A DNA stretch of 64,000 nt. Source: Sulfitobacter donghicola DSW-25 = KCTC 12864 = JCM 14565. Lineage in GTDB: Bacteria > Pseudomonadota > Alphaproteobacteria > Rhodobacterales > Rhodobacteraceae. This document shows positions 53,242 through 62,668 of this stretch, piece after piece; position 1 is the stretch's first letter; each line of letters starts with the position of its first letter. The position numbers and the translations under genes are program-made. Where the stretch lies: NCBI RefSeq assembly GCF_000622405.1, contig NZ_JASF01000005.1:2914001-2978000 (forward strand). Reading direction: 5' to 3'. The notes beneath the pieces were generated by a model. That model saw only the letters and a list, made by a program, of their open reading frames with translations, was not told the origin of the DNA and did not search any database.

Positions 53242-55014
53242 ATGGATGACGAACTCAGCGTGACAAATACACCTTGGCAACCCGCCGCGATCAGCTGGCG
53301 GGTTCGTCTGGCGCTGGGGGTTTTGTTGGTCATGGCGATTGTGGTGATTTCGGTCACCAACCGCCTGCTTACAGATAGATTTACCGAAACGACCCGCAAC
53401 CGCGCAGAACTGCGGATCGCGCTCTATGGCGGCAACCTTTTGGCCGAGCTGCGCCAGAATGCGATTGTGCCACAGCTTTTGGGGCGCGACCCGACATTGA
53501 TCGCCGCATTGGAAAGCGGGGATTACTCCCTTTCGACACAACGTTTGATTTCCTTTGTCGAAGAAATTGGCGCGGCTTCTTTGCTGTTGCTTGATACCGA
53601 CGGGCGCACAGTTGCGGCGACAAACCGTAACAGAATTGGGGCTGTCCATCGCTCGGATGCGTATTTTGTTGATGCGATCCGTTCGAATGCGACGATCTTT
53701 AGCGTGATCAAAGGGGAGGCGGGGGACTACCGCTTTTTCTACTCGCGTAGGGTGCAAAACGGGGGCACGACCGTTGGTGTGATCGCGGTTGAGGTCGATC
53801 TGAAAAAGTTTGAACGCGCGTGGGCTGGTATTTCGGATGCTGTGATCGTGACCAACAGCAACGAAGAAATCCTCTTGGCCACTGAGCCACGGTGGCGGGG
53901 CAAAACCGAAGAAGAAGCGCTGGCCCAACAAAACCCGCAAAGCGCGATTGAGCGCGCCATTCAGGTGACCGCCGATTGGACCGCATTGCCTGCGGATGCC
54001 TACCTGCGCGGCGAGGCTGTGATGCGGTTGGATGCGCGGGTGAATTTTCGCGGGTGGAAAATGGTCAGCTACACCACCTACGCCAGTGTGCGCGAGCGGG
54101 TGAACGGGGTTTTGGCGCTGGAAGTGATGGGGTTTGCGATTCTACTGGCGCTTGCGTTTTACTTTCTCAGCCGCCGCACAGCGGGCCGTGCTGCGATTTT
54201 TCAGCGCGAGTCGGCAGAGCTTCGCGCATTGAACGCGGCCTTGCAGCGGGAAATCGCTGAAAGAAAACGGGTTCAAGAGACGCTCGCCGTTGCCGAACAA
54301 ACCCTTGAACAATCCAGCAAATTGGCCGCGCTTGGGGAAATGTCAGCCGCTGTGAGCCACGAATTGAACCAACCTTTGGCGGCGATGAAAACCTATCTGG
54401 CGGGCGCGCGCCTGTTGTTGGGGCGCAACCGACCCGACGAGGCGCTCAGTTCGTTCGGGCGGATTGATGATCTGATCGAGCGTATGGGCGCGATCACGCG
54501 GCAGCTAAAATCCTATGCCCGTAAGGGCCAAGAGGCGTTTTCGCCGGTGAATATGGCCGATGCTTTGGCCTCGAGCCTCAGCATGATGGAGCCGCAGTTG
54601 CGCCAGCGTCAGGTCCAGATTGCGCAGATACTGCCTGAGGATGCTGTTTTGACCCTCGGAGATCGGATGCGGATCGAACAGGTTTTGGTGAACCTCTTGC
54701 GAAATGCGTTGGACGCTACCAAATCAGAAAGACACCCGAAGGTTGAGATCATTTTGACCGCCGGAGAGACGGCAACATTGACGGTGCGCGACAACGGTCC
54801 CGGGATTGAGGACTTGGACGCGCTGTTTGAGCCGTTTTATACAACGAAACTACCCGGTGATGGAGTTGGCCTCGGCCTTGCGATCTCATCGGGGATCGTG
54901 AACGACCTTGGCGGGCGCCTAACGGCGCGCAACGGTCAGGGGGGCGGCGCGGTTTTTGAAATGCAATTGCCGATCCTTGATGGCGGCACAAAAGAAACAC
55001 AGGCGGCGGAGTAA
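53242..55014 (+). CDS. dctB: DctB-like sensor histidine kinase
   Basis: 590 residues. TM1 is near 17-38 and TM2 near 290-308 with a double-Cache/PAS-type periplasmic domain between (ESGDYSLSTQ, ATNRNRIGAVHRSDAYF). After a coiled coil, GEMSAAVSHELNQPLAAMKT carries the phospho-acceptor His; ATPase motifs are NLLRNALDAT, VRDNGPGIED and GVGLGLAISSG. This is the DctB family that senses C4-dicarboxylates. The regulator follows three bases later. The ligand is inferred only. Confidence 0.9.
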   Translation: MDDELSVTNTPWQPAAISWRVRLALGVLLVMAIVVISVTNRLLTDRFTETTRNRAELRIALYGGNLLAELRQNAIVPQLLGRDPTLIAALESGDYSLSTQRLISFVEEIGAASLLLLDTDGRTVAATNRNRIGAVHRSDAYFVDAIRSNATIFSVIKGEAGDYRFFYSRRVQNGGTTVGVIAVEVDLKKFERAWAGISDAVIVTNSNEEILLATEPRWRGKTEEEALAQQNPQSAIERAIQVTADWTALPADAYLRGEAVMRLDARVNFRGWKMVSYTTYASVRERVNGVLALEVMGFAILLALAFYFLSRRTAGRAAIFQRESAELRALNAALQREIAERKRVQETLAVAEQTLEQSSKLAALGEMSAAVSHELNQPLAAMKTYLAGARLLLGRNRPDEALSSFGRIDDLIERMGAITRQLKSYARKGQEAFSPVNMADALASSLSMMEPQLRQRQVQIAQILPEDAVLTLGDRMRIEQVLVNLLRNALDATKSERHPKVEIILTAGETATLTVRDNGPGIEDLDALFEPFYTTKLPGDGVGLGLAISSGIVNDLGGRLTARNGQGGGAVFEMQLPILDGGTKETQAAE

Positions 55015-55017
55015 GAT

Positions 55018-56352
55018 ATGGCACAGGCGATGAAAATTGCGATTGTCGATGATGAAAAGGACATGCGTCAGTCCATAAGCCAGTGGTTGGCTTTATCCGG
55101 CTATGACACGGAAACCTTCGCCAGCGCCGAAGACGCGCTGAAAGTCTTGGGGCCTGATTATCCGGGGATCGTGATTTCTGATATCAAGATGCCGGGCATG
55201 GACGGTATGCAGTTCCTGAAAAAGCTGATGGGCAGCGATAGTGCGCTTCCTGTGATTATGATCACGGGCCATGGCGATGTTCCCATGGCCGTTGAGGCGA
55301 TGCGTGTTGGCGCGTTTGATTTTCTTGAAAAGCCGTTCAATCCCGACCGGATGAGCGAGCTTGCCAAAAAGGCCACAGCCACACGCCGTCTGGTGATGGA
55401 TAACCGCCTGCTGCGCCGCGAGCTGAGCGACGGCGGCCAGTTGATGAAAAAGCTGATCGGCCAAAGCCCCGTGATGGAACGCTTGCGCGAAGATATCCTT
55501 GATCTGGGGCAGGCCGACGGCCACGTTCTGATCGACGGCGAAACAGGCACAGGTAAAACGCTGGTGGCGCATGCGCTGCATGCGGTTGGATCGCGTGCGG
55601 GCAAGAAATTTGTTCTGGTCAGCGCCTCGGCCTTTGAAGAAGACGCGCTGAGCAAGCGCCTGTTTGGGCCGATGCAGCCCGAAGATGCGCAACTGCCAGC
55701 AATCGAAGAAGCCCGCGGCGGCACTTTGGTTTTGGAAGATGTCGAAGCGCTGAGCGAGACGCTTCAGGCAAAGCTGCTTTCGGTGATTAACGAACAAGGC
55801 ACGCCAGCGGAAACGCGGATCGTCGCGATTTCCAACCTGCAAGAAGCAGGTCGCACATCTGAGGATGTTTTGCGGTCTGATCTGTTTTACCGTTTGGCGG
55901 CGCTGCGGATCACTGTCCCGCCGCTTCGCCAGCGGGGCGAAGATATCCTGACGCTGTTCACCCGTCTAAGTGAGCAGTTTGCTGATGAATATGGCTGTGA
56001 CGCGCCTCAGGTTTCCGCGCAAGAGGCCGCACAGCTGTTACAGGCGCCTTGGCCGGGGAATGTGCGCCAACTGATCAATGTGGCCGAGCGCGCCGTCCTG
56101 CAATCGCGCCGTGGCTCTGGCACCATTGCCTCCTTGTTGATGTCTGACCATGACGAGATGCAGCCGGTGATGACAACCGAAGGCAAACCTTTGAAGGAAT
56201 ATGTAGAAGCGTTTGAGCGGATGTTGATTGATAACACCATGCGCCGGCACAAGGGCTCGATCGCGAGTGTGATGGAAGAGCTATGCCTGCCGCGCCGAAC
56301 GCTGAACGAGAAAATGGCCAAATACCAGCTTCAACGATCTGATTATCTATAA
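55018..56352 (+). CDS. dctD: DctD-like response regulator with degenerate AAA+ domain
   Basis: 444 residues: receiver domain (IAIVDDEKDMRQSI, VISDIKMPGMDGMQF, FLEKPFNP), AAA+ domain (Walker A GETGTGKT at 174-181; RSDLFYRLAALRITVPPLR) and a C-terminal Fis-type HTH (IASVMEELCLPRRTLNEKMA). The sequence goes from SKRLFGPMQPEDAQLPAIEE directly to GGTLVLEDVEAL: the GAFTGA sigma-54 contact loop is missing and Walker B reads LED rather than DE. It may therefore work without sigma-54. It follows dctB by three bases. Confidence 0.88.
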   Translation: MAQAMKIAIVDDEKDMRQSISQWLALSGYDTETFASAEDALKVLGPDYPGIVISDIKMPGMDGMQFLKKLMGSDSALPVIMITGHGDVPMAVEAMRVGAFDFLEKPFNPDRMSELAKKATATRRLVMDNRLLRRELSDGGQLMKKLIGQSPVMERLREDILDLGQADGHVLIDGETGTGKTLVAHALHAVGSRAGKKFVLVSASAFEEDALSKRLFGPMQPEDAQLPAIEEARGGTLVLEDVEALSETLQAKLLSVINEQGTPAETRIVAISNLQEAGRTSEDVLRSDLFYRLAALRITVPPLRQRGEDILTLFTRLSEQFADEYGCDAPQVSAQEAAQLLQAPWPGNVRQLINVAERAVLQSRRGSGTIASLLMSDHDEMQPVMTTEGKPLKEYVEAFERMLIDNTMRRHKGSIASVMEELCLPRRTLNEKMAKYQLQRSDYL

Positions 56353-56361
56353 TCCAATGAC

Positions 56362-56388
56362 AAAGGGCGCCCAAAATAGGCGCCCTTT
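56362..56388. terminator. Bidirectional terminator between dctD and a lipoprotein gene
   Basis: AAAGGGCGCC and GGCGCCCTTT form a perfect 10-base stem, with T runs available in the dctD direction. Convergent genes flank it. Confidence 0.85.
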
Positions 56389-56409
56389 GTTTTTTATCCG
56401 TTAGACAGT

Positions 56410-56721
56410 TTAACCGCCCAGTTTGTACAACTGTGTCGGGGTGCCTTCGTCATCTGTGCGGCACATCCAACGTTCCTGATTGGCAGGAGAGTCGATGATG
56501 TACTGGTTCACCTCCACGATCGGCAGCGTGGTGTTGATCTGTGCGGTTGCATCGCCTGTTTGTTCTTTGATCGCAGCCACGCATTTGCGGTTTGCGCGCG
56601 CGTCGCGGCGAACATCTGGATCAGGGTCAAATTCAGCAGGATCACAGGCGGATAGGGCTAGGGTCGCCATACATAGAAAAAGGGCAGGCCGGAATAGAGT
56701 GGGGCGCGTAAAGCTTCGCAT
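56410..56721 (-). CDS. Predicted small lipoprotein (103 aa)
   Basis: 103 residues from the ATG at 56721, with GGAGACAAT directly upstream. A lipoprotein signal (FRPALFLCMATLALSAC, lipobox LSAC) precedes a short domain with two cysteines (NRKCVAA, RWMCRTD) that could form a disulfide. No family recognised. It probably sits in the outer membrane or periplasm. Confidence 0.75.
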   Translation of the reverse strand: MRSFTRPTLFRPALFLCMATLALSACDPAEFDPDPDVRRDARANRKCVAAIKEQTGDATAQINTTLPIVEVNQYIIDSPANQERWMCRTDDEGTPTQLYKLGG

Positions 56722-57293
56722 ATTGTCTCCTAAAGTGACGCAATTTTGTGTGCACACCGTTATTGTTGAAATGGACACTACTGACTTAATCTCGGTACAG
56801 CAATAACTTGTCGGCCGATTTGCAGGGGCAAAATAGCCCAGTATTTCTCCTCTTATTCGAAAATTGAAAGGTTTGAGTGTGATTGGCCATTGTGTTTGCT
56901 GCCTTCGTAGACTTATCTAGGGGAAGGGCCGACCGCGACCTATCGCGGCATCACGGCCCATTTTGAGAGTTTCGCTGTTGCCTTTGGCCAAGAACGCCGA
57001 TGCGCAACAGACCGATCGTGCCGGAAACGGCAAAGACACGCTGATGGACGTTGAAGGATAAGTTCCCGAGACCACACAGTATTTAATGGATGCGCGGCGC
57101 GCTCTGCACAGCAGATGACGCGCCCGTGTCGGAGAAGAACCGCGATGACGCGCGCAAACACTGATATAAGTTTGGGGAGTGGCCTAGAGGGCCGCACCGC
57201 TGCGCCGTCATACATCGCCCTGACAAGACACTTGGCGCACCGTGCTGCCCCCCCAGGGAGGCATGCGCGATCGCGCCCGTGCAAAAGAGTAAA
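56722..57293. other. Long leader/promoter region of rne
   Basis: About 570 bases with no convincing gene (a 217-residue antisense frame overlapping rne is a shadow). An AT-rich stretch near 56835-56880 could hold the promoter. Much of the rest is GC-rich and self-complementary, such as GCATGCGCGATCGCGC near 57264. RNase E genes usually have long 5' leaders that the enzyme itself cleaves. Confidence 0.4.
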
Positions 57294-60215
57294 ATGCCAA
57301 AGAAAATGCTTATCGATGCCACCCACGCGGAAGAAACCCGCGTTGTCGTGGTCGACGGAAACAAAGTTGAGGAATTTGATTTTGAATCCGAAAACAGACG
57401 CCAGCTTGCTGGCAACATCTATCTCGCCAAGGTAACGCGCGTAGAGCCGTCTTTGCAGGCGGCATTTGTGGATTACGGTGGCAACCGCCACGGGTTCCTC
57501 GCGTTTTCGGAAATTCATCCGGATTATTACCAGATTCCTGTCGCAGACCGCGAGGCGCTGCTGGCCGAAGAGCGTGCCTATGCCGAAGCGCAAGCCGCCA
57601 AGGATGAAGAAGAGCCCAAGCCAAAGCGCCGTTCGCGCTCTCGCTCGCGCAAGCCAAAAGCTGCGGAGACGGTAACAGAGGATGCAAAGACCTCGACAGA
57701 GATCGACGGTATGGAAACCGTTGATCTGAACGAAGACGAAGTCACTGTCTCAGAAGATGAAGCCTCTTCGCCGATGGAGCGGGTGAAAGAAACGCCCGTT
57801 GAAACGCCGGATGTAACGGATGAGGACGCGGAAACGGTTGAGGCTGCGGAAGCTGACGCTGAGGTCACACAAGCCGTTGCTGAAGACGCGGTTGAGGAAG
57901 CTGTTGTAGAAACGGCTGAAACCGCCAAAGGCGAAGAAACGCCAGAGGCCGAGGCCGCTGAAAGCGACAGCGATCAAGAAGCAAAAGCGGCTGATGCTGT
58001 GTCCAAGGACGACAGCATCGAATCTGTGGCGGATGAAGACGACAGCGAAGAAATTCGCCCCGTTCGCAAGCCCCGTCCGCGCCGTTACAAGATTCAGGAA
58101 GTTGTTAAGGTTCGCCAGATCCTGCTGGTTCAGGTCGTTAAGGAAGAGCGCGGCAACAAAGGTGCTGCTCTTACCACATATCTGTCCCTTGCGGGCCGTT
58201 ACTGTGTCTTGATGCCAAACACCGCGCGCGGTGGCGGTATCAGCCGCAAGATCACCAATGCAGCTGACCGCAAAAAACTAAAAGAAATCGCCCAAGAGAT
58301 CGAAGTACCACAAGGCGCGGGCCTGATCGTGCGCACTGCCGGTGCCAAGCGCACCAAAGCCGAGATCAAGCGCGACTATGAATACCTGCAACGTATGTGG
58401 GAACAGATCCGCGAGCTGACGTTAAAATCTATTGCACCTGCAAAGATTTACGAAGAGGGCGACCTGATCAAACGCTCGATCCGCGATCTGTATAACCGCG
58501 ACATCGACGAAGTGTTTGTTGAGGGCGAGGCAGGCTATCGCATTGCCAAAGACTTCATGAAAATGATCATGCCGTCCCATGCGAAGAACGTGAAGCGTTA
58601 CTCGGAAACTTTGCCGCTCTTCTCGCGTTATCAGGTGGAAACCTACCTTGCTGGTATGTTCAACCCGACGGTTCAGTTGCCATCAGGTGGCTATATCGTG
58701 ATTGACGCAACCGAAGCTTTGGTTGCGGTTGACGTAAACTCGGGTCGTGCGACCAAAGAAGGGTCTATCGAACAGACCGCTTTGAAAACCAACCTAGAGG
58801 CCGCCGCCGAAGTGGCACGCCAGCTGCGCTTGCGTGACCTTGCGGGTCTGATCGTTGTCGATTTTATCGACATGGACGAACGCAAGAACAACGCCGCCGT
58901 TGAAAAGATGATGAAAGACCGTCTCAAGACGGATCGCGCGCGTATTCAGGTGGGCCGTATCTCTGGCTTTGGCCTGATGGAGATGTCGCGTCAGCGTTTG
59001 CGCCCTGGTATGATCGAGGCAACAACACAGCCTTGTTCGGTTTGCCACGGGACGGGCCTGATCCGGTCGGATGACAATCTTGCGCTGTCGATCTTGCGGA
59101 CCATCGAGGAAGAAGGCACTCGCCGCCGTTCTCGCGAGGTGCTGATTAAGGCTCCTGTGGGGATTGCGAACTTCCTGATGAACCAAAAACGTGAACATAT
59201 CGCCCATATCGAGGCGCGGTATGGCATGAGTGTCCGCGTTGAAGGTGACCCGCATTTGATCAGCCCTGATTTCTCGATGGAGAAATTCAAGACCGCAACA
59301 CGTGTTGTAAAGCAGGCGTCGCATGTCGTCTCTGTTGATACATCTTTGATGGATCAGATCGACGAAGCCGATGCCGCCGAGGCGGAAGCAGCGGAAAAAG
59401 CTGAACAAGCCCAAGTTTCCAGCCATGATGGCGATAGCGAAGACAAGCCAAAGCGCAAGCGCCGTCGGCGTCGTCGCAGCCGTGGTGGCCGTTCCTCTAG
59501 CGATGCGCAAAAGACGCTGGATGAAAACGGCGAAGAGGTGTCTGGCGAGGCGTCAGAGACGGCCGCAGAAGAGGTTAAGGCGGATGAGGCCAAGCCTGCG
59601 GAAGCTGAAGCCCCAGCAGAGGCCACAGCAGCAGAGGCCACAGCAGAAGACGCGCCCAAGCCCAAGCCGCGCAGCCGTTCGCGTAGCCGCAAACCCAAGG
59701 CCGAAACGGTTGCTGTTGTAGCTGATGAAACAGCTGCGGATACAGCCACCGCAGAGGCGGCGGGCGCGGATGAGGCCGTAAAAGCAGAAGAACCTGTGGC
59801 CGAAGCGGAAGAAAAGCCAAAGCCCAAACGCACACGTGCGCCCCGCAAGCCCAAGGCAACAGCAGCTTCCAAGAAGGCCGAAGCGGCCGCCGCAGAAGAG
59901 GCAGCCGCCGCTGAAGCTACGCCGCCAGTAGCTGAAACCGCTCCTGTTAAGGAAACGCCAGCGGCTGAGGCTCCATCGCCTGAAAAGGCAGAAGTTGTGG
60001 CCGCAGAGGCCGCTTCGCCAGCCGATGCCGTGGCAACCGAAGAAGCAAAACCCAAAACGACACGGAAACCGCGGACCTCGTCAAAATCGGCCGCTCCGAC
60101 AATGAGCACAAGCGAAACCGCTGAGCCAACTGCGGAAACACCCGCTGACGCCGTGGCTGCTGTGGAGGAAGCTCCCAAACCGCGCCGCAAAGGCTGGTGG
60201 TCACTCGGGCGCTAA
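57294..60215 (+). CDS. rne: Ribonuclease E
   Basis: 973 residues from the ATG at 57294 (KKMLIDATHAEETRVVVVDG); the five preceding in-frame codons begin with GTG. RNase E starts mRNA decay and processes rRNA and tRNA at the membrane. The S1 domain (AFVDYGGNRHGFLAFSEIHPD) is split by an acidic and Arg/Ser-rich insertion of about 160 residues (about 105-265). The catalytic domain follows (IVVDFIDMDERKNN with acidic metal ligands) and the zinc link CSVCHGTG (near nucleotide 59036). The C-terminal about 270 residues are low-complexity with KPKPRSRSRSRKPKAE-like RNA-binding patches. Confidence 0.96.
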   Translation: MPKKMLIDATHAEETRVVVVDGNKVEEFDFESENRRQLAGNIYLAKVTRVEPSLQAAFVDYGGNRHGFLAFSEIHPDYYQIPVADREALLAEERAYAEAQAAKDEEEPKPKRRSRSRSRKPKAAETVTEDAKTSTEIDGMETVDLNEDEVTVSEDEASSPMERVKETPVETPDVTDEDAETVEAAEADAEVTQAVAEDAVEEAVVETAETAKGEETPEAEAAESDSDQEAKAADAVSKDDSIESVADEDDSEEIRPVRKPRPRRYKIQEVVKVRQILLVQVVKEERGNKGAALTTYLSLAGRYCVLMPNTARGGGISRKITNAADRKKLKEIAQEIEVPQGAGLIVRTAGAKRTKAEIKRDYEYLQRMWEQIRELTLKSIAPAKIYEEGDLIKRSIRDLYNRDIDEVFVEGEAGYRIAKDFMKMIMPSHAKNVKRYSETLPLFSRYQVETYLAGMFNPTVQLPSGGYIVIDATEALVAVDVNSGRATKEGSIEQTALKTNLEAAAEVARQLRLRDLAGLIVVDFIDMDERKNNAAVEKMMKDRLKTDRARIQVGRISGFGLMEMSRQRLRPGMIEATTQPCSVCHGTGLIRSDDNLALSILRTIEEEGTRRRSREVLIKAPVGIANFLMNQKREHIAHIEARYGMSVRVEGDPHLISPDFSMEKFKTATRVVKQASHVVSVDTSLMDQIDEADAAEAEAAEKAEQAQVSSHDGDSEDKPKRKRRRRRRSRGGRSSSDAQKTLDENGEEVSGEASETAAEEVKADEAKPAEAEAPAEATAAEATAEDAPKPKPRSRSRSRKPKAETVAVVADETAADTATAEAAGADEAVKAEEPVAEAEEKPKPKRTRAPRKPKATAASKKAEAAAAEEAAAAEATPPVAETAPVKETPAAEAPSPEKAEVVAAEAASPADAVATEEAKPKTTRKPRTSSKSAAPTMSTSETAEPTAETPADAVAAVEEAPKPRRKGWWSLGR

Positions 60216-60237
60216 CATCGGCCCAGACCAGAAACGT

Positions 60238-60268
60238 AAAAAGGCAGGCTTTCGGGCCTGCCTTTTTC
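60238..60268 (+). terminator. Terminator of rne
   Basis: AAAAAGGCAGGC, a TTTCG loop and GGCCTGCCTTTTT form a strong stem with T run, 23 bases after the rne stop. It may serve the convergent tusA-like gene too. Confidence 0.9.
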
Positions 60269-60282
60269 ATTTGTGCGCCATT

Positions 60283-60507
60283 TTAGGCCTTCTTCTCAAT
60301 CAGATAGACTTGGACTTCGCCATCCTGAGAGGTGTCAATCAGGTGATGCCCCGCCTCAGCGCAGAAATGAGGAACGTCAATCACCGCGGCTGGATCATCC
60401 GCGCGCATGCGCAGCTGATCACCGGCCTGCATACCGTTTAGACGTTTGCGTGCCTTTAGCACGGGCAGGGGGCACAACAGCCCCGTGGCATCAAGATCAT
60501 GTATCAT
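60283..60507 (-). CDS. TusA-family sulfurtransferase
   Basis: 74 residues from the ATG at 60507; the ATG at 60528 would add seven. The family motif LDATGLLCPLPVLKARKRL holds the conserved Cys that carries sulfur as a persulfide. Members serve tRNA thiolation, molybdenum cofactor or other sulfur relays. It is convergent with rne. Confidence 0.88.
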   Translation of the reverse strand: MIHDLDATGLLCPLPVLKARKRLNGMQAGDQLRMRADDPAAVIDVPHFCAEAGHHLIDTSQDGEVQVYLIEKKA

Positions 60508-60600
60508 GCAATCGGGTGTAGGGCGCATGTTACAGTCTGTCCACAGCCTTGTGAGATTATGATAGGTGACGGCGTACAGCGCAGGGTATAGCAGTGACTT

Positions 60601-61353
60601 ATGTTTGGAATCGATATCATCGACGCAAGTCTTTTGCCCGCCATGACAGTTGCCCTATTGGCAGGTGTTATTAGTTTTCTGTCGCCCTGTGTGTTGCCGA
60701 TTGTGCCGCCCTATCTGGCCTATATGAGCGGGGTGAGCCTGAATGACATGACGTCAGAGGCCGCGGCACGGCGGCGCGCGATTATTGCGGCTGTGTTCTT
60801 TGTTATGGGGCTTAGCACGGTCTTTTTGATCCTCGGGTTTACCGCGTCGGCCTTTGGTGCGTTCTTTTTGCAAAACCAGATACTGTTTTCGCAAATCTCG
60901 GGCGTTGTGGTCATTATTTTCGGCATACATTTCCTTGGCATTTACCGGATTTCCTTTCTGGATCGCGAGGCGCGTCTAGAGGCAGGGGATAAGGGCGGTT
61001 CTTCCTTTGGTGCTTATGTACTGGGGCTGGCGTTTGCCTTTGGCTGGACGCCATGTATCGGGCCCCAGCTTGGCGCGATCCTGTCCTTGGCTGCGGGCGA
61101 GGCGTCAGTGGCGCGTGGGACCTTGTTGCTGGGCATCTACGCGCTTGGCTTGGGTATTCCGTTTTTGCTGGCCGCTATGTTTATGACGCGGGCCGTTGGT
61201 GTGATGAACCACCTGAAACGCCACATGAAAACGATTGAACGTGTGATGGGCCTGCTGCTGCTGGTTGTCGGTGTTGCAATGCTGACCGGTGCGTTTTCAT
61301 GGTTCAGCTTCTGGCTGCTCGAGACCTTCCCCGCATTGGGCAACCTTGGCTAA
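60601..61353 (+). CDS. ccdA: CcdA-type cytochrome c biogenesis membrane protein
   Basis: 250 residues with six membrane segments. The two redox cysteines are in FLSPCVLPIVPPYLA and FGWTPCIGPQLGAIL. CcdA carries electrons from cytoplasmic thioredoxin to periplasmic thiol proteins for cytochrome c maturation. It is divergent from the TusA-like gene. Confidence 0.93.
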   Translation: MFGIDIIDASLLPAMTVALLAGVISFLSPCVLPIVPPYLAYMSGVSLNDMTSEAAARRRAIIAAVFFVMGLSTVFLILGFTASAFGAFFLQNQILFSQISGVVVIIFGIHFLGIYRISFLDREARLEAGDKGGSSFGAYVLGLAFAFGWTPCIGPQLGAILSLAAGEASVARGTLLLGIYALGLGIPFLLAAMFMTRAVGVMNHLKRHMKTIERVMGLLLLVVGVAMLTGAFSWFSFWLLETFPALGNLG

Positions 61354-61423
61354 GCGATAGGCCTTACTTTGGCCGAAAAGGCAGGTTAGCATGGGCAAAA
61401 CAACATGAGGCCCGTGCAGACAA

Positions 61424-62668
61424 ATGGCTGCCCCCGCAAAACCTGTGTCACGCCGTCGGGTATTTTACATCCCCGGCTATGACCCGATCCATCCCCGCCG
61501 CTACCGCGAGCTTTATCGCAGTGAATCCGCAGCGCAGGCCGAAATTTCCGGCTATGGAATAACCCTGAGCCAGCGACAGGGCGGCGAGCGTTATGGTTGG
61601 AATGTCAAAGGGTTGTTCGACGAGGCGGATGTGGATGTTTCCGTGGATGTGTTGGTTTGGTCCGATATCGTCCGCGACAGCATGGATACCTCTATTCTCG
61701 CGACTTATTTTCAGCTGTTGCGCACCGCGTGGGTCTATATCGCCAGCGGAGCCTTGTGGCGATTGATGCGCCTTCGCAAGGGGCCTGTGATTGCAGCGCT
61801 TTATCCTGTGGCGATGTTATTGGGGCAGCTTTTGTTTGCTTTTGTGGCGGCAAAGTTAGCTTCTTGGGGGGGCAAGCTGCTTGCGTTTCATTTGCTCCCG
61901 CCAGAGCTGGCGTTTGGTGGTTTTGTGGCATCCATGATTGCCTCGGTTGCCGTGTTTTTCTGGCTGTTACGTTGGTTTAAATCCAAGGACAGCAAATTTT
62001 TCGCCTATTATCTCATGCATGACTATGCCTATGGCGCATCAACGCGCGGGGCAAATACCCCTGAAATGGAGGCCCGTTTAGCGGCGTTTTCAGATGCGGT
62101 TGCGCAGGCATTGGAAACGGATGTGGATGAGGTGCTGGTCGTTGGGCATTCATCGGGGGCGCATCTGGGCGTTTCGGTCTTGGCTGATCTGATCCGCGAT
62201 GGGCGCGTGCCAGCGGATGGCCCTGCTTTGGCGTTTTTGACCTTGGGGCAGGTGGTGCCGATGGTGTCCTTCTTGCGCGATGCGGATCGGTTGCGCGCCG
62301 ATCTTGCCTATCTTTGCACCCAAGAAGCGTTAACTTGGGTGGATGTGACCGCCCCGGGGGATGGCTGCGCCTTTGCTTTATGTGATCCCGTTGCTGTTTC
62401 TGGTGTCGCACCACCTGAAAAACGCTGGCCCTTGGTTTTTTCTGCCGCCTTCACCCAATCGCTAAGCCCTGAGCGCTGGAACGCGCTGCGGTGGCGGTTT
62501 TTCCGGCTGCATTTCCAATATATGTGCGCCTTTGACCGCCCAAAGGACTATGATTATTTTGCCATCACCGCTGGCCCTATGACGCTGGCCGAACGTTATC
62601 ACGGCCGCCCGCCTTCCAAATCGCGGATCGAGCGGCCCGTGAATAAATTCACAAGTGTTTCAAGATGA
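61424..62668 (+). CDS. Alpha/beta-hydrolase-like protein with two membrane segments
   Basis: 414 residues. The N-terminus RRVFYIPGYDPIHPRRYREL opens like a hydrolase. Two hydrophobic segments (about 122-145 and 158-182) lie between that and a second hydrolase half with the nucleophile-elbow motif VVGHSSGAHLG (Ser as likely nucleophile). It probably acts as a membrane-bound esterase or lipase, substrate unknown. Its TGA overlaps the P450 ATG by four bases, suggesting the two work together. Confidence 0.7.
   Translation: MAAPAKPVSRRRVFYIPGYDPIHPRRYRELYRSESAAQAEISGYGITLSQRQGGERYGWNVKGLFDEADVDVSVDVLVWSDIVRDSMDTSILATYFQLLRTAWVYIASGALWRLMRLRKGPVIAALYPVAMLLGQLLFAFVAAKLASWGGKLLAFHLLPPELAFGGFVASMIASVAVFFWLLRWFKSKDSKFFAYYLMHDYAYGASTRGANTPEMEARLAAFSDAVAQALETDVDEVLVVGHSSGAHLGVSVLADLIRDGRVPADGPALAFLTLGQVVPMVSFLRDADRLRADLAYLCTQEALTWVDVTAPGDGCAFALCDPVAVSGVAPPEKRWPLVFSAAFTQSLSPERWNALRWRFFRLHFQYMCAFDRPKDYDYFAITAGPMTLAERYHGRPPSKSRIERPVNKFTSVSR

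Noticed and set aside
53035..53940. 301-residue minus-strand frame across purQ and dctB
   Set aside because: Overlaps two well-supported genes and has no motif.
56940..57593. 217-residue minus-strand frame overlapping the rne start
   Set aside because: It covers the coding start of rne and has no recognisable content.
59400..60180. Regularly repeated short sequences in rne resembling a CRISPR array
   Set aside because: They encode imperfect Arg/Ser/Lys and Ala/Glu protein repeats in frame; repeat length and spacing vary.
59354..60190. 278-residue minus-strand frame opposite the rne tail
   Set aside because: It is Ala/Ser/Val-rich low-complexity sequence and mirrors the repetitive codons of the RNase E tail.
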